The notes beneath the pieces are model-generated. The model searched no databases. It was not told where the DNA came from and worked only from the letters and a program-made list of their open reading frames with translations. This document shows positions 49,801 to 61,500 of a DNA stretch of 64,000 bases, one piece after another. Position numbers and translations under genes: made by a program. How positions within the stretch are numbered: position 1 is the stretch's first letter; each line of letters starts with the position of its first letter. The DNA lies in NCBI RefSeq assembly GCF_047495875.1, contig NC_092474.1, positions 9,052,501 to 9,116,500 on the forward strand, in the 5' to 3' direction. Source of the DNA: Pithys albifrons albifrons (Eukaryota; Chordata; Aves; Passeriformes; Thamnophilidae).

Positions 49801-52800
49801 TGAGAACCCTCATGACTGATACCACTAAACAAAGTTAAAAGTGAAGGATGATTTTTTTTATAAAGAGTAATTTCAGATCAGTAAAAGCCAAAGCCTAGCA
49901 CCTCACTTTACAAATTATTTCTAAAACATGCCTTCATCCTGTTTTGTACTGAAGATAAACTGAAGCACCAAAGGTTTTATCTGTAAGTGATGCTGCATTT
50001 TCAAAATGCTAAGAATGCTGAAGCTGTTACCAGCTATTAATTTGGTCTATTTGTCTGGGTTTTGTTTGTCTGGATGTCTTACAAAGTTGTCCAGGTTTAA
50101 GGAATTTGACTTTGTGTGCACTTGTGCAAAGCCTGCTGTGTACCAAGTTTAGTGTGACCTGGCTTAGACCAGTAATAGCAAAGCAGGTGCATTTGCCTGA
50201 GCAAAATGTGTTGCTCTTTGTCTTGTTCTTTTCCTGTGCTGTGGGAGCAGCTCCTGCAGGCCCCGAAATTTGCACTTCAAGGACCCAAGTGCAGGGGTTC
50301 CCACAGGAGAGGTTGGCTGCTGTGTATAGTGTTCAGCTCCCAACTCAGAACTATAAATACTCCAAAGTTTGCTATTTGGACCAAAATTCCTTCCCTCTAC
50401 ACCTCGTCTGGGCACTGCTCTTGCCTGGATCCTGCAGTTTGCTCCCTGCTACAGGTCACCATAACCACATCTTCCTTCTTGCGCTTCATGGGCTCTGTAG
50501 CAGTGACCAGGTTTGGGATTGCTTTTCCCCTCTGCAGTTGTGCCGTCCTAGTGATGAACACTGTTGGAAGCTGCTGCAGAGCAAGGTCTGGATCCACACG
50601 TTTCAGCTCGGGAGGCTGAGCCAGTTGTAAGAGAGCACGATCCCCCTGCAGTTACAGCACACCCACAGCTCCAGTACCACAGAGTGGAGAACATCCATCA
50701 TCCTGTCTTCTGCTGGTCCAGGTGCTAAGAAGAGAAGCTAGTGGAGCTGGCATGTACCAGCCTGGGAGGTGATTGATGGTTCTGTCCATTTCCTTTGCTT
50801 TCTGCCTTTTCACCATTTTGCCCCTTAGTTGCTTGCTCAGTTACTGAGAGCACTGGGAGAGGAGATGTTGCAGGGCTCTCTCAGCAGGAGAGGGTAATTA
50901 TTTTTGATTATTTGGCTCTGAAGAAAAGGTTCAATTCTCTCTCCTTGTTCTTGTCCATCCTCTCCTTCTTGTACACAATAATTAGATTTAAAAAAAACCA
51001 GACAGATTCCTGCACCCCCTGCCTCAGGATCCAGACTCAGCTGGTTCATTTACTTTTCGCTAGAGACTGAATTTGATAAAAGTCAAGAACTCTTCCAGAA
51101 GCCTCTCTTGAAGCAAGCAGCAATTCAGGCTAGTGAAATGACACAGCCTTCCCTTGATTTCAGAGGGTGGCAGTGGCAGAGCAGATTCCAGCTCAGGATT
51201 TCCTGGGCAGCCTCCCTGCACAGTCCCCAGTATGGGTGCTGGGGATTCAGAGGCAGGAACCTGGCCAGAAAACACAACCACATCCCCTGGCTGTGGCTGC
51301 ATGGGGAGTGCTTTATGAGCACCAGGCACAACTGAGCTCCACACCTGGGCTGATGCTGCTTCTCTGCAGCCCTGCAGAGCTCTGTGCCTTTGCAGTAGTG
51401 GGCCAGGCCATTGAAACACCATCTGGGACCAGCCAGGCAGATCTGACTGCAGGACAGTGGAGAGGGCAGCGTCACCAGATGTCACTTATCAGCCTGTCCA
51501 GCATCTGGAAAACGTGCAGAGCTAAACTCTGGGTTTGTAGCCCTGTCACCAGAGGCTCTGCCCACCCCCCCCCATCACTGGGCAGCAGCCTCCTGCCAAC
51601 TCCAGCTGGTCCCCTTGCCACAACAGCATCCAAAGGCCAGCCAGGGAAGATTGCACAACCAGGCCTTGATCTGTATTTTCCACTGCTCAGCCAGCAAACC
51701 CCTCCTTTTTTCCAGCACAGCTGTTTTCCATCTCTGCTCAGGAAACATGCCCTGTTTTTGATTCCTGGGTCTTGCTTTATGAAGCAATCATGGGCAGGCT
51801 GTCTGGGTGGAACGGGTCATGAAGTGGCGGTGGGATAACTCTGGATTCTGAATGCCAACACAGAACAAAGGGGAGCTTTGCCAAGGCTCAGGTGAGCCCG
51901 GGGTCAGCACACAGACAGGCCACTGACGTAAGCACGAACGCAGGGCTCTCTTTCTCTGGGCTGTGGTGTTTGAAATCCCCCCTCCCTTTTCCTCTCTTGC
52001 CTGCTTGCCACAGCCTTTTCCTGGTTAGATCCACATTTCAGTAACAACAGTGGGTGGATGGGTCATGTGTCACTATTTTGTCACATCTTACTGATGCAAA
52101 ACTGGACCAAGGTGGCTGTCCCTTCCTAAGTCACCAGCCTGGACAGCTCGGCCCATAAGCTGCCAGTCTGTCCTAGGTATCTTGAGTGAAGTATCACAAG
52201 ATACAGCTGCAGCTTGGCAACTTGTAGCCCTGCTGTTGGAGACACCCAACGCACGGCACAGGCAGAGGGCGGGGGGTGGCAGACAGGCTGCAAGCCCAGG
52301 ATGCAGTGCAGACCCGGATGTGGTGCACTCAGAACACCAGCAGCCAGAAACACCCTGGCATTGCACTTCTTGGCTTTCTCCCCAAAACACTGGAAACTAG
52401 CCAGCTCGCTGGCCATATTGACCTGGAAGTTAGCTAGCTTCCTCAAGGGTTAAGGCATTAATGTTAACACCAACTATATTAACTAAAAATAATATGTGTG
52501 CAAACACGTCTGAATTACAGCTGTTACAGGAGTCCTGCCCTGGGGTTCCTGAGTCCTTCACATGTGAAGTGTGGTCCTTTGCAGCAAAGGGCTATGAAGT
52601 GTCTTTTAGGCTGGAATGTGTGGAAGGGGCAGTTATGATGGGCAGGCTGGGAGTGTGCTCTGGGGCAGGCTTTGAGATCACCAACAGCAGAACAAATGGG
52701 GAGGAGGCTGACCACTTTGGTTTTGGGGGTTTATTTGCATTGAGGGGCTGAGCTAAAAACTAGCTGGGCACTGCCATTAAACTGCCTGACTTTGCCTCTA

Positions 52801-55800
52801 GGTAGAAGAAACATAAAGAACAAGATAAAGGAAGCCGAGTTCCACCTCTGTTTCTTCTACAAATTTACATCAATCACTTCCTGGCCACTCCAACTGATTT
52901 AGAGTGTCTACACAAAGGACTTATTGCCATTTGAGGAAGGATTCAAAAGTCACTTAATTGAATCATTGCTGTCATCACATGAGCCACAGCCTGCAGCAGC
53001 CACAGTTCACATGTGGGCAGTAACCTGGGAATCTTCATCTTCTTTGCTTTTAGTGGGAGTCTGTTCCAGGGCCGGGGGTGCAGGTGGGGACTGGAGGAGG
53101 GAAGGGAGGCAGCAGGCTCAGATGTCCCTGGCAGTGCCCTGCAGACCTGCCCAACACACAGATGGAGCTGGGTCTCCAATCTGGGACTCACACAGACCAC
53201 GCAACAGCAGCAGGGAAGAGATGGCAGTCCTTGGTGCAAGCTCAGCCCTAGCCTGGCTCCAAGCCATTCCTCACAGCAGTGAGGTGTAAATATGCCAGGG
53301 CTTGTCACGCACTCACAGTGCACTCTACCCCTCCTGACAGGGTCTGTGAGGCTTCTCCTGGGCTTTGCTGTACATGAGCACACACAGCACAGTCCATGTT
53401 GTCCTGCCTCCTCCCTTTGAAAGGTCAGAGGATCTCCATTATTTAAAAGAGCATTTAGCTTAATCTGAGCTCCTTACAAGATGGGTGTCTTTCAAACCTC
53501 CTGACCATGGTGAATGCTGTCCTCAGAGGCACACTGACTTCCCTTGGTTTGGCTGGAGTGCCTGCCTGCTCTCGTTATACTTTCACCCTGCACAGTACTG
53601 TTCTACAAGCTATCACACTTTAGAAGGCCTCTGACTACAGAGTCCAGACCGGTTTCTGGTCCACTGAAAACTGTAATACAAGTAAACCAACAATTTTCAG
53701 ATGGAAAGGTGGCCCAGTAGTGGCTCGTGCACGGTCTGTGGGGCACATCCTCCCAGCAGCAAGGCCCTTTCACACCCTAGGAACCAGTGAAGCAACATTC
53801 TTGAGCAACAAAGGGAAGCCTGACACAGTGGCACATAAAATGAACTTGTTAAACTCCTTCCACTGCCATATTCTTTCTGCTGGGCTCTGATTTAACCTTA
53901 CCTCCAATGCCAGTACCTGGCCTTTACCTTCATCCCCATTCATTTGTACAGTGTCACTTTCTTTTGGACTAAGCACAGATAAAGAAACTTGGGGAAAATA
54001 AAGACTTGCTTTGTTCTGATGCCAAAGGTAAATGTTTTTCTTTTTTCCAGTTTATGGGTTTTTTTAGTCTAAACAAGAGATGACATACCTTTTGAAAAGT
54101 AGCTTTCTTGGGGTGTCTTGTGCCCTGAAAATGTATACAACTGGAGGTTCTAGTGCTTAACAGCAGTTGTAGATTGGTCTGTAGATGTCTTTGCTGCACT
54201 TGGGGAGGTAGAAGGTGGTCTGGATTCCATGCCCAGTGGCTTCAGTCTTCCCTAGAAATGACAATACGTGAAAGCATCGGCATCTGGAACTGCCTTCCTT
54301 GACATCTCAGTAGCTGCTGAGATATTTAGAAAGGTGATGTTTGACAACCTGATCTCAAATGATGCAGAATACCAGTAAAGGTAGGAAATCTCTTAGTACT
54401 GCAAGAACAACAGTGCCAGAAAGCACAAATCAAAGCAAATAAACAAACCTTGTTCTAAAAGTTTTGGTCGTGGCTGGTTCTACCTGCCCTCATTGAGCCT
54501 GGAGAAAGAACAGAATTAAAGTGCATTTCTTTTATATGAAGTAAAACATGGCACTGTCAGCTGCTGGAGAACACTCAGTTCTCCAGGCAGCCTTGAGGTG
54601 CTTGAAGGGAGTATCTGTGAACACATACAAAAACATTTGTGAGCAAACTGTGAAGCTTGTTACAAAAGTCAGAGAGGTTGAAGCTGTGCTGCCCTTCAAG
54701 GAAGGCCTCTTCTGAGCAGGGTGAGGTGACATCCCAACCAAGCATGACTGCCCATGTCACTTTAAGCTGATGGAACCAGGAAACCATGCAGTGGGAAGGA
54801 GCCTTTGATCATTCATTTAGCCTGTTGTTCCTTGGTACCTGGTACAACCAAAGCACTCCACGAGGCAGCCAAGGGACTGGCTGTTTTAGAAGTGTGCTTA
54901 GCAGTAAAGGGAGTTAGCAAAGCCATGTCAGATTGTTCTAGACCTCACCCAGCTGAATTCTGAAAATCTCCAAAGATGGAGCTCTCATACGTGTGTTGAG
55001 CCACCTGTTTCAGTGCTTAACACACTCTACTGTGAAATCCTTTTCTCTAGGTGAAGGAATTTGTCTAAAATGCCATCCTTATACCTTCCTCCCTAACATG
55101 ATGTGTGGACACTCCAAACCATCAGGAAAATCTCTGAGTCACAGGACTACAAAGGGAGCCTGCAATGTAACCCAGCCCTGGCACACAGGCTGGAGGGGTC
55201 CAGGGGCCTGGAGATGACAAAAGGCAGGTAACTGGCTTGGCCTTCTCTTTGTTTCTCAAGGCCTGTGCCAAGTGTGCTGCCAACCACACATGTCATGCAC
55301 ATTAGGTAATGGTCTGGAAAAGCCTTTCCTCCAGAGGCATGTCCTGTGCCCCTGGTCTCTGCTGCTTTGCAGCCAGCCAGCTCTTTTCCTCTTGTTAGCT
55401 TGGTGAGCCTGGGACTGCAGAGAAGGCAGCCCAAGGAAGGGCTGCAAGGAGCAGTCACCCTCTTGTTCAGGTCTCCAGCTTGGGGTGCACTGACTGTGCA
55501 GTGCTGAAGGCGCAGCACACCCTGAGCAGCAGGTGTGGTACAGCACAGAGACTGAGCAGAGTCACAATGCTGAAAGCAACAGCTGCCCCTCTTTGTCTCC
55601 TGGGCAAGCTGAGCCTCAAAGACTTTATGTGCTTTCACAATTTAAGGTACAGGGAAATCCATATTTAGAAAGTGGCAATAGGAGGAATTCAACTAATGCC
55701 AGCCTATCTGCCTCCACTCTGCTAGAGAGTACAGGGGCCTTGCTTTCCTCCAACAAATGGGTGAAGGGAGAGGCAGGGACTGGACTTGGATTCAGTTTAC

Positions 55801-57434
55801 TCTCCTGGCTTTGAAAGGCTTAGTTATAGTAGGGCTGAGAGCCAAATGCAACTCTGTCTTGAGCTGTTCCTTCTCCTCCCCCACTAAAGAATGATCTTTA
55901 AGCTCTGGACCCTCATCTCCACCCAAAATGACTGCCCTGATTTATTTTATGCTTTTTTGTTGTTTCCTTTTAAATCACTCCTGAGCCAAGTTTTCAGCCT
56001 GGAGCCAATTTTTGCAGTCGAATTATAACCTCCTCTCCTTGCCCTTGAAAAAGATGTGTTTTTCTGGATATGCTGCTGTCCCACCCACTACTCACCTTGC
56101 TGCTGGGAGGCAGGGGAGGTGCCAGTCTTTTTAAATATCAGCATCTCAAAGTTCAGTGTCACAGGCATGGGCACACATCTGGTTAAACCATTTCCCTCAT
56201 ATCTTGGCTCAAAATCCTTGGCTGAGACATCTCATGGCAGTAGACGTATCCAGGGAGCTGGGAGAGAGGGAATAAAGGACACAGAGTGGTTAGGTTTCTC
56301 AGAAAGGGAATGGCTGTGGGTTGGGATATAAAGAAATGCCAGGACCAGACAGTCTGCTCTCTCAGCATGTTACTTCAGGGCAGTGTAGTGCTCACCCACA
56401 CTGGGGAAGGTTCCTCTGAAGCACAGGCTGCAGAAAGCAGAACTCTGCTGAGGCCACTGCCCTGCTCTGAAGGGAGATGGGCTGAAAAGGTGCCATGACC
56501 CGGAGCCCAAGAGGGACTTGGAAACTTCTTTTCCTCCAGGATTATGGTTTCCCAGCTTAGAACCCAGTGAAAGCCTGAAAATCCCTGCTCAGCTGCCAGT
56601 GAATTCCCAGTGCTGATTTTGAAGCCAGGAAAGTTCTGGAGAAGATGTTTTAAAGCAAGCAACTTCATCTCCCTAACTGCCTCCCCTACCAGTGGGATCC
56701 ATTCCCTCTTGCTTACTCAGAGCATGCCTAAAATGTTATCTGCAGTCTGGGACAGGGTGTGGGAAGATGCAAATAGGAAGGGGATAAGACTTATATGGTG
56801 GGGAATTCTCAGTGGACTTGTCAGATCAGGACTGAAAGTCCTCCACTGGGTTAGAAATTTTTTTTGTACAAGAATTGATGCCCAAATTATTCTGCATTAT
56901 GACCTTTTATTATTTTTATCAACTTATTTCCCCTCCTTCCACAAGATCAGTTAACAAGCAGTGTTTGTCTCTCTCTCCAGGCAGATGATCTGCCTTTCCA
57001 CCACACTGCCTCTCCTAAGGAATTGCTCCACGTTAGGAGCCACTATAGAGTATAATAACATCTTTACACATGCTGACATTGGCAGCAAGTGATATGATTT
57101 CTAGGCTGTGACTGTTCAGGACATGTGTCCTCCAGACAGGCTGCCGACAGGGAAGAACAACCAGCATTCAGCACAACAAAAAGGCCAGATCTGGTTGGGC
57201 TTCCCTGCAAAGGGCAGAGCTGGACCCAGGACTAAATGAATTGGTAACACCACCAGATATGAAAAGTCACACAAAGTGATGCATCTCTCGTTCTGAGAAG
57301 GTCCCGTGGTAAGAAAACTACAGGGTAAAGTGGATTTCTCTTGCTTTCCTCTATGAATTAAAATCTAAGCGGGGGACAGTGAGAGGAGCCTCTTCCTACA
57401 GGCAAGCTTCTTGCTGCATGAAAGCCCCCACTGC
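46801..57434. other. Gene-poor region downstream of HIC2
   Basis: No exon of the expected 22q11-type neighbours was recognised; I looked for UBE2L3 and SNAP29 by protein sequence. A 223-codon frame at 51167-51838 has no domain and random-like composition. A TGACGTAA CRE-like site lies at about 51924. Confidence 0.5.
47815..47829 (+). repeat. Poly-T run
   Basis: Fifteen Ts in a row, 25 bp after the AATAAA at 47785. It may be the T-rich element downstream of a poly(A) site, or a plain homopolymer. No retro-element was recognised next to it. Confidence 0.7.
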
Positions 57435-57865
57435 CCAGGGAGTCACAGAAGCTGAGGACAGAAAGAGACCTTCTGGTGTATCCATCTGCTTGCCCCAAGG
57501 CAGGCCAGCTCAGTCTGCCATCTTTGACTGAAATTTTTATACTGTGTTTTAAGTATTTCCTTCATGGACCCCACAGCCACCTTTGCACTTTATTCCAGGG
57601 CTTCATTACATTTACTGCTATAAATTTTTTTCTTTTTCTAATGTCCACCTGTGGTTAAAAACCTTGGAATTTTGTCCTATATGCCCTGCATATGGAGAAC
57701 AAATTATACCCATTCTCCGTGTATTACTTTCATTGTGTCTCCAGCCCTTCACTACTTCATGATGTTATCACATTTCCCCTCATTCTTCTTGTTTAAAAGC
57801 CTCAGGCTCTCTCAGTTCTCCTCTTCTAGACCTCCTAGATCCTCTTCTCATACCTTAAGGCAAAT
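57435..57865 (-). mobile_element. Old CR1-type LINE 3' fragment, minus strand
   Basis: It starts with AGTCACAGAAGCTGAGGACAG and AGAGACCTTCTGGTGTATCC, the reverse complement of a CR1 tail. It continues through diverged 3' region motifs (ATGGACCCCACAGCCACC, CTAATGTCCACCTGTGG, GAGAACAAATTATACCC) to TCTCAGTTCTCCTCTTCTAG. The divergence is high, and the subfamily cannot be named by eye. RepeatMasker with a bird library would confirm. Confidence 0.6.
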
Positions 57866-58212
57866 GCCAAGCTTGCTATGTGAGAGAGAATGGCACAGCC
57901 CCATACTTTGGGAGCAGGGACTGAAATGTAGCTACATGCCAGATCATCCCAAATAACTGAGCCAGCTTACAAATTTCTTCTTTCCACAGGCTTTGCTGCA
58001 GTGCTGCAGCACTACAAGTCACCCCTTTCCCCAGCTAAGATTATCAATTAGTCTGCAGGCTAAGTTCCACAGGGCCTGGAAAAAACAACTTAAAAATATG
58101 GAGAGCTGTTTTCAACGAGGGCATTTCCAGGGATCTGTGAGAACTTCTGACGGTACTTTGGCCTCCGAAGTCAGCTTATGACAACAACTCTCTAACAGGT
58201 ATCTTGCAAGTG

Positions 58213-58550
58213 TAGAATCACAGGATCACTGAGACTGGGGGCACCTCTGGAGATCGTCTAGTCCAACCCCCTTGCTCAAGACAGGCCCAACTACAGCATG
58301 TTTCCCAGTACAAGTCCACTTGGGTTTTGGATTATTTCTGAGGATGGAGACTCCACAGCCTCTCTGGGCAACCTGCTCCTATGTTCAGATATCCTTACAG
58401 TAGGAATCACCAACACTCTGTCTCCTTCCTCCTTGTGTCCCACATCAATTATTTACACACATCAGCTAATCATATCCAACTCCAAAAACCTTTTAATCTT
58501 CTCCACATGTCTTTTTCCCATTAACACCTGCTCTGGTCAGAAAAGCTGAT
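58213..58550 (-). mobile_element. CR1 LINE 3' end, minus strand
   Basis: The segment opens with AGAATCACAGGATCACTGAG, then CTGGAGATCGTCTAGTCCAA and CCCCCTTGCTCAAG. It then carries the hallmark GGAGACTCCACAGCCTCTCT and GGGCAACCTGCTCC, the reverse complement of a standard avian CR1 3' region. It is a separate copy from the older fragment 350 bp to the left: a fresh tail motif restarts here and it is less diverged. Confidence 0.8.
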
Positions 58551-61500
58551 TCCAGTTTCAGGGAGCTGCCAAGGGAACACACACAGCAAACAACCCCTCA
58601 GATGTGCCCAAATGTTTGCTCCTGTTCTGATATCTATGTGACCAATCCTTGTTGTCCTTCCCAGTGATGGGGACACCAGGAGTGTCAGGGGCAGCATCAG
58701 AAAGTACAGGATGAAGAACTGCTCTGCTGGTCTTCTGTATCACAATCCTGACATTCATTTAGAGAGCTCCCCTCCCATCACGTGTAGAAGCCTGAAGGGC
58801 GATAAATACTGAAAAGCCCAAGTGTAAGGAATCTTGTGATGCCTGCCTGGATGTGCAGGCAGCCTGAGAAGCACAACAGCTGACATCTCAACATGAGACA
58901 ACTAAGAACCACAGCTCTGGAAAGAGTGGGAAAGGACAAGAGAGCAGCAGCCCAGTATCTTTCCCAAAATACTGTATTTCTTATCCAGCCTCCAAACTAC
59001 TACCCTGGTTTTTCCAGGGAAGAAGTACAATAGGGAGAAAACAGAATAAAAACTCTGCTTCTCCCTCTGCTCTGTTGTTTGCCAAGGTCCCAAATTGCAA
59101 TAATTTGGCCTTGCCAGACTTTTCAAGCAAACAAGTACACAGGTCTCTGCCCTTGGGTCTTTGCATTCAAAGTCTCCAACCCTTGGTAGGCACTTGCCTG
59201 GCTCCAGCTGCTCCCATCAACATGATATGGATGAGCTCCAGGCAAAGCAGGGCTGGGACCCCCATCCTTTGCAAGGGCTATTGGGGAGCAGAAGATCATC
59301 ACAATCCTATCCCTCTCCACCAGGTGAAAAGCTTTGCAAACCATGGACACTTGTGGCCTTCCCCCTTGTCTAAAGCCTGATTTTCCCCTGGAATATTTAT
59401 CTTTCCTACATTTCCCCTCAGTAATAATCTAATCAAGTAGAATTCTTCTGGTATTAATCAGATGAGCAGGGGAGCACTTTGCGATTAGTATTATCAATGA
59501 GGATGTCAGGAAGGCTTTGACAGGATTACCCTTGGAATTTGCCATTTATTAACTAGACCATTAGCTCAAATGGCATGGCTGGGGTGGGGCTGGTTTTGCT
59601 TTGCACATGGGAGATGGCCCTGGCTGAGGGCGGGGAAGCCGAGGGTGGTGGAGTTCTGTCTCCATCTGAATCGGAGATCTCGAACAGCTGCCCTGGCAGC
59701 TCTGAGATATCTTTCCCCATCTGTGCATCTTTCTTTGCTTTCATCATCTCTTCCCATTATTGGGAAACCGTCAGGAATAACCCAGGAGACTGAGCTGGGA
59801 GAGCTTGCACCACCACGCGTAGGCTTGTGGTCCTGACCCCGGGAGGACGGGAGTGAAACTCTGCTGTCACGGGCTGTTCTGCTCCGGCAGATAAACGTAA
59901 CGAGCCCCTGGCCCGGGGCACCAGGGAGGAGAAACCGGGTGTAGAAACAGAGGCATATTACACTTGCAGAAGCAGCTGGGATACAAAGTAGGCACACGCA
60001 AAACGTTTCAGCAAGCAAAGGAAACGAAACCAAAAATTTGTTAAGAAATTTGTTGTCTTTCCATGAAGTTTAGCGCTGCTGTTCACCCAAAACAGACACG
60101 TGGATAAACATGGTCAGTAACAGAAGAATACAAACACTAAAGAGGAAACAATTGTGAAAATATAGTTGCAACAGCCTTCCCCTCCAAGCAGGTTTCTATC
60201 CCAAATTCCAGAGGTACTAGCATCGTTTGCTGTGTGCTCCAGGCAACTTCACATGGGCTGGAGGGAACTTTTGCAGGCTTCAGCCTCAAAGAAACATCAC
60301 TGTAGTCACTGAGCCACTGTGCAAAGGGCCAGAGAGTGAAGAAAACTCCCCTAATACGTGGCAGGACACGTTTTTATTCATTCTTTATTGAGGCAGGGGA
60401 AGGGAAATAAGTCCTCTAATCAGGGCCATTTTGCTTGGTACCACAGCTCAGGCAGGACAGCAGGGACTCCCTCTGACTGCCATCCCAGCGATGGCAGAAA
60501 AGGGCTCTCCAGTCCTGGGGGCCAGTGGAGCACAGAGCTCCAGAGCAGAGATTCTGGGGAGAGGGCAAGAGGGGCTTCTCTGGACAGACCTAAGTCAGCA
60601 CCTGGGCAGCCTAAGGCAAGTGTAGCCCCAACAGGGGCCAGGCTTGAAAGCTGCCCCTAAATAGCATCTCCTACCATTTCCAGAGACAAAACCCCTGGCT
60701 GGATGGGACCATCCCACTGAGATGGCCCAGCAGGGCAATGTTTAGATTCTTACAAACCTCAGACTCACAAAGGCATTGACTGAGAGCTTGTAGCAGCTCC
60801 CAGAGTTTGTGCACTGCAGTACCTGTGACTGCATTCAGACACCCCACAGCATTTGTTGGTCATGAGTAAGTCAGTGGAGTGACTGGACTCATCCTGGAGC
60901 AGAGCTGGGTCCCCACAGAGCCTTTAGGCAGTGCAAGAAAACATCCTTCTTGGGCAGAGCTTTGAATACAGAAAGGTAAAATCTGGCCTTTGTTTCTAAA
61001 TTCTGTCCTGCCTGGTCAGCTAAAGAATTAGCATTAGAATCCAAGTTGCTGCAGGAACAAAAGCACATCCAACCCACACCGTCTCCTCTGCTTTGATGCA
61101 CACGGAGAACGTATTTATTTGATTTCATCCACTCTTCCTTGAAATGTGGCACTTATGCAAAGAAAGGCCTTCAAAAGGAGGCCCTTGAAATCTCAGTAAA
61201 ATTTGTAATTTGTAGATTTCCCAGATCATAAACCAGTATCTTGCATTGGCCTTCTACCATTTATTCAGCATGAATAGAATTAACTGAAAATTCAACAGCT
61301 CCTCTATAACTTCTCGCATTGCCTATGGAAAAACCCATCAACTTCTGTCTTGAGGTCCAGGTGTGAAATTCCTCCCTCTCAATTTGTTCCAGAAGTTTCT
61401 CTGATGAGGGAACATCCCAGAAAAGGTATTTCTTCACCAGGTACTTTGCAAAAGTCTGGCTCCAAACCTAAATTCACTATACAAAAGTAATCTTCACCTT

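Noticed and set aside
51167..51838. 223-codon open frame on +
   Set aside because: It starts at a non-ATG codon, has no recognisable domain, and its composition is like neighbouring chance frames. No splice or promoter support.
54220..54390. Possible further LINE-like fragment
   Set aside because: A few motif-like words (CATCTGGAACTGCCTTCC) but no ordered match to a CR1 3' region that I could defend.
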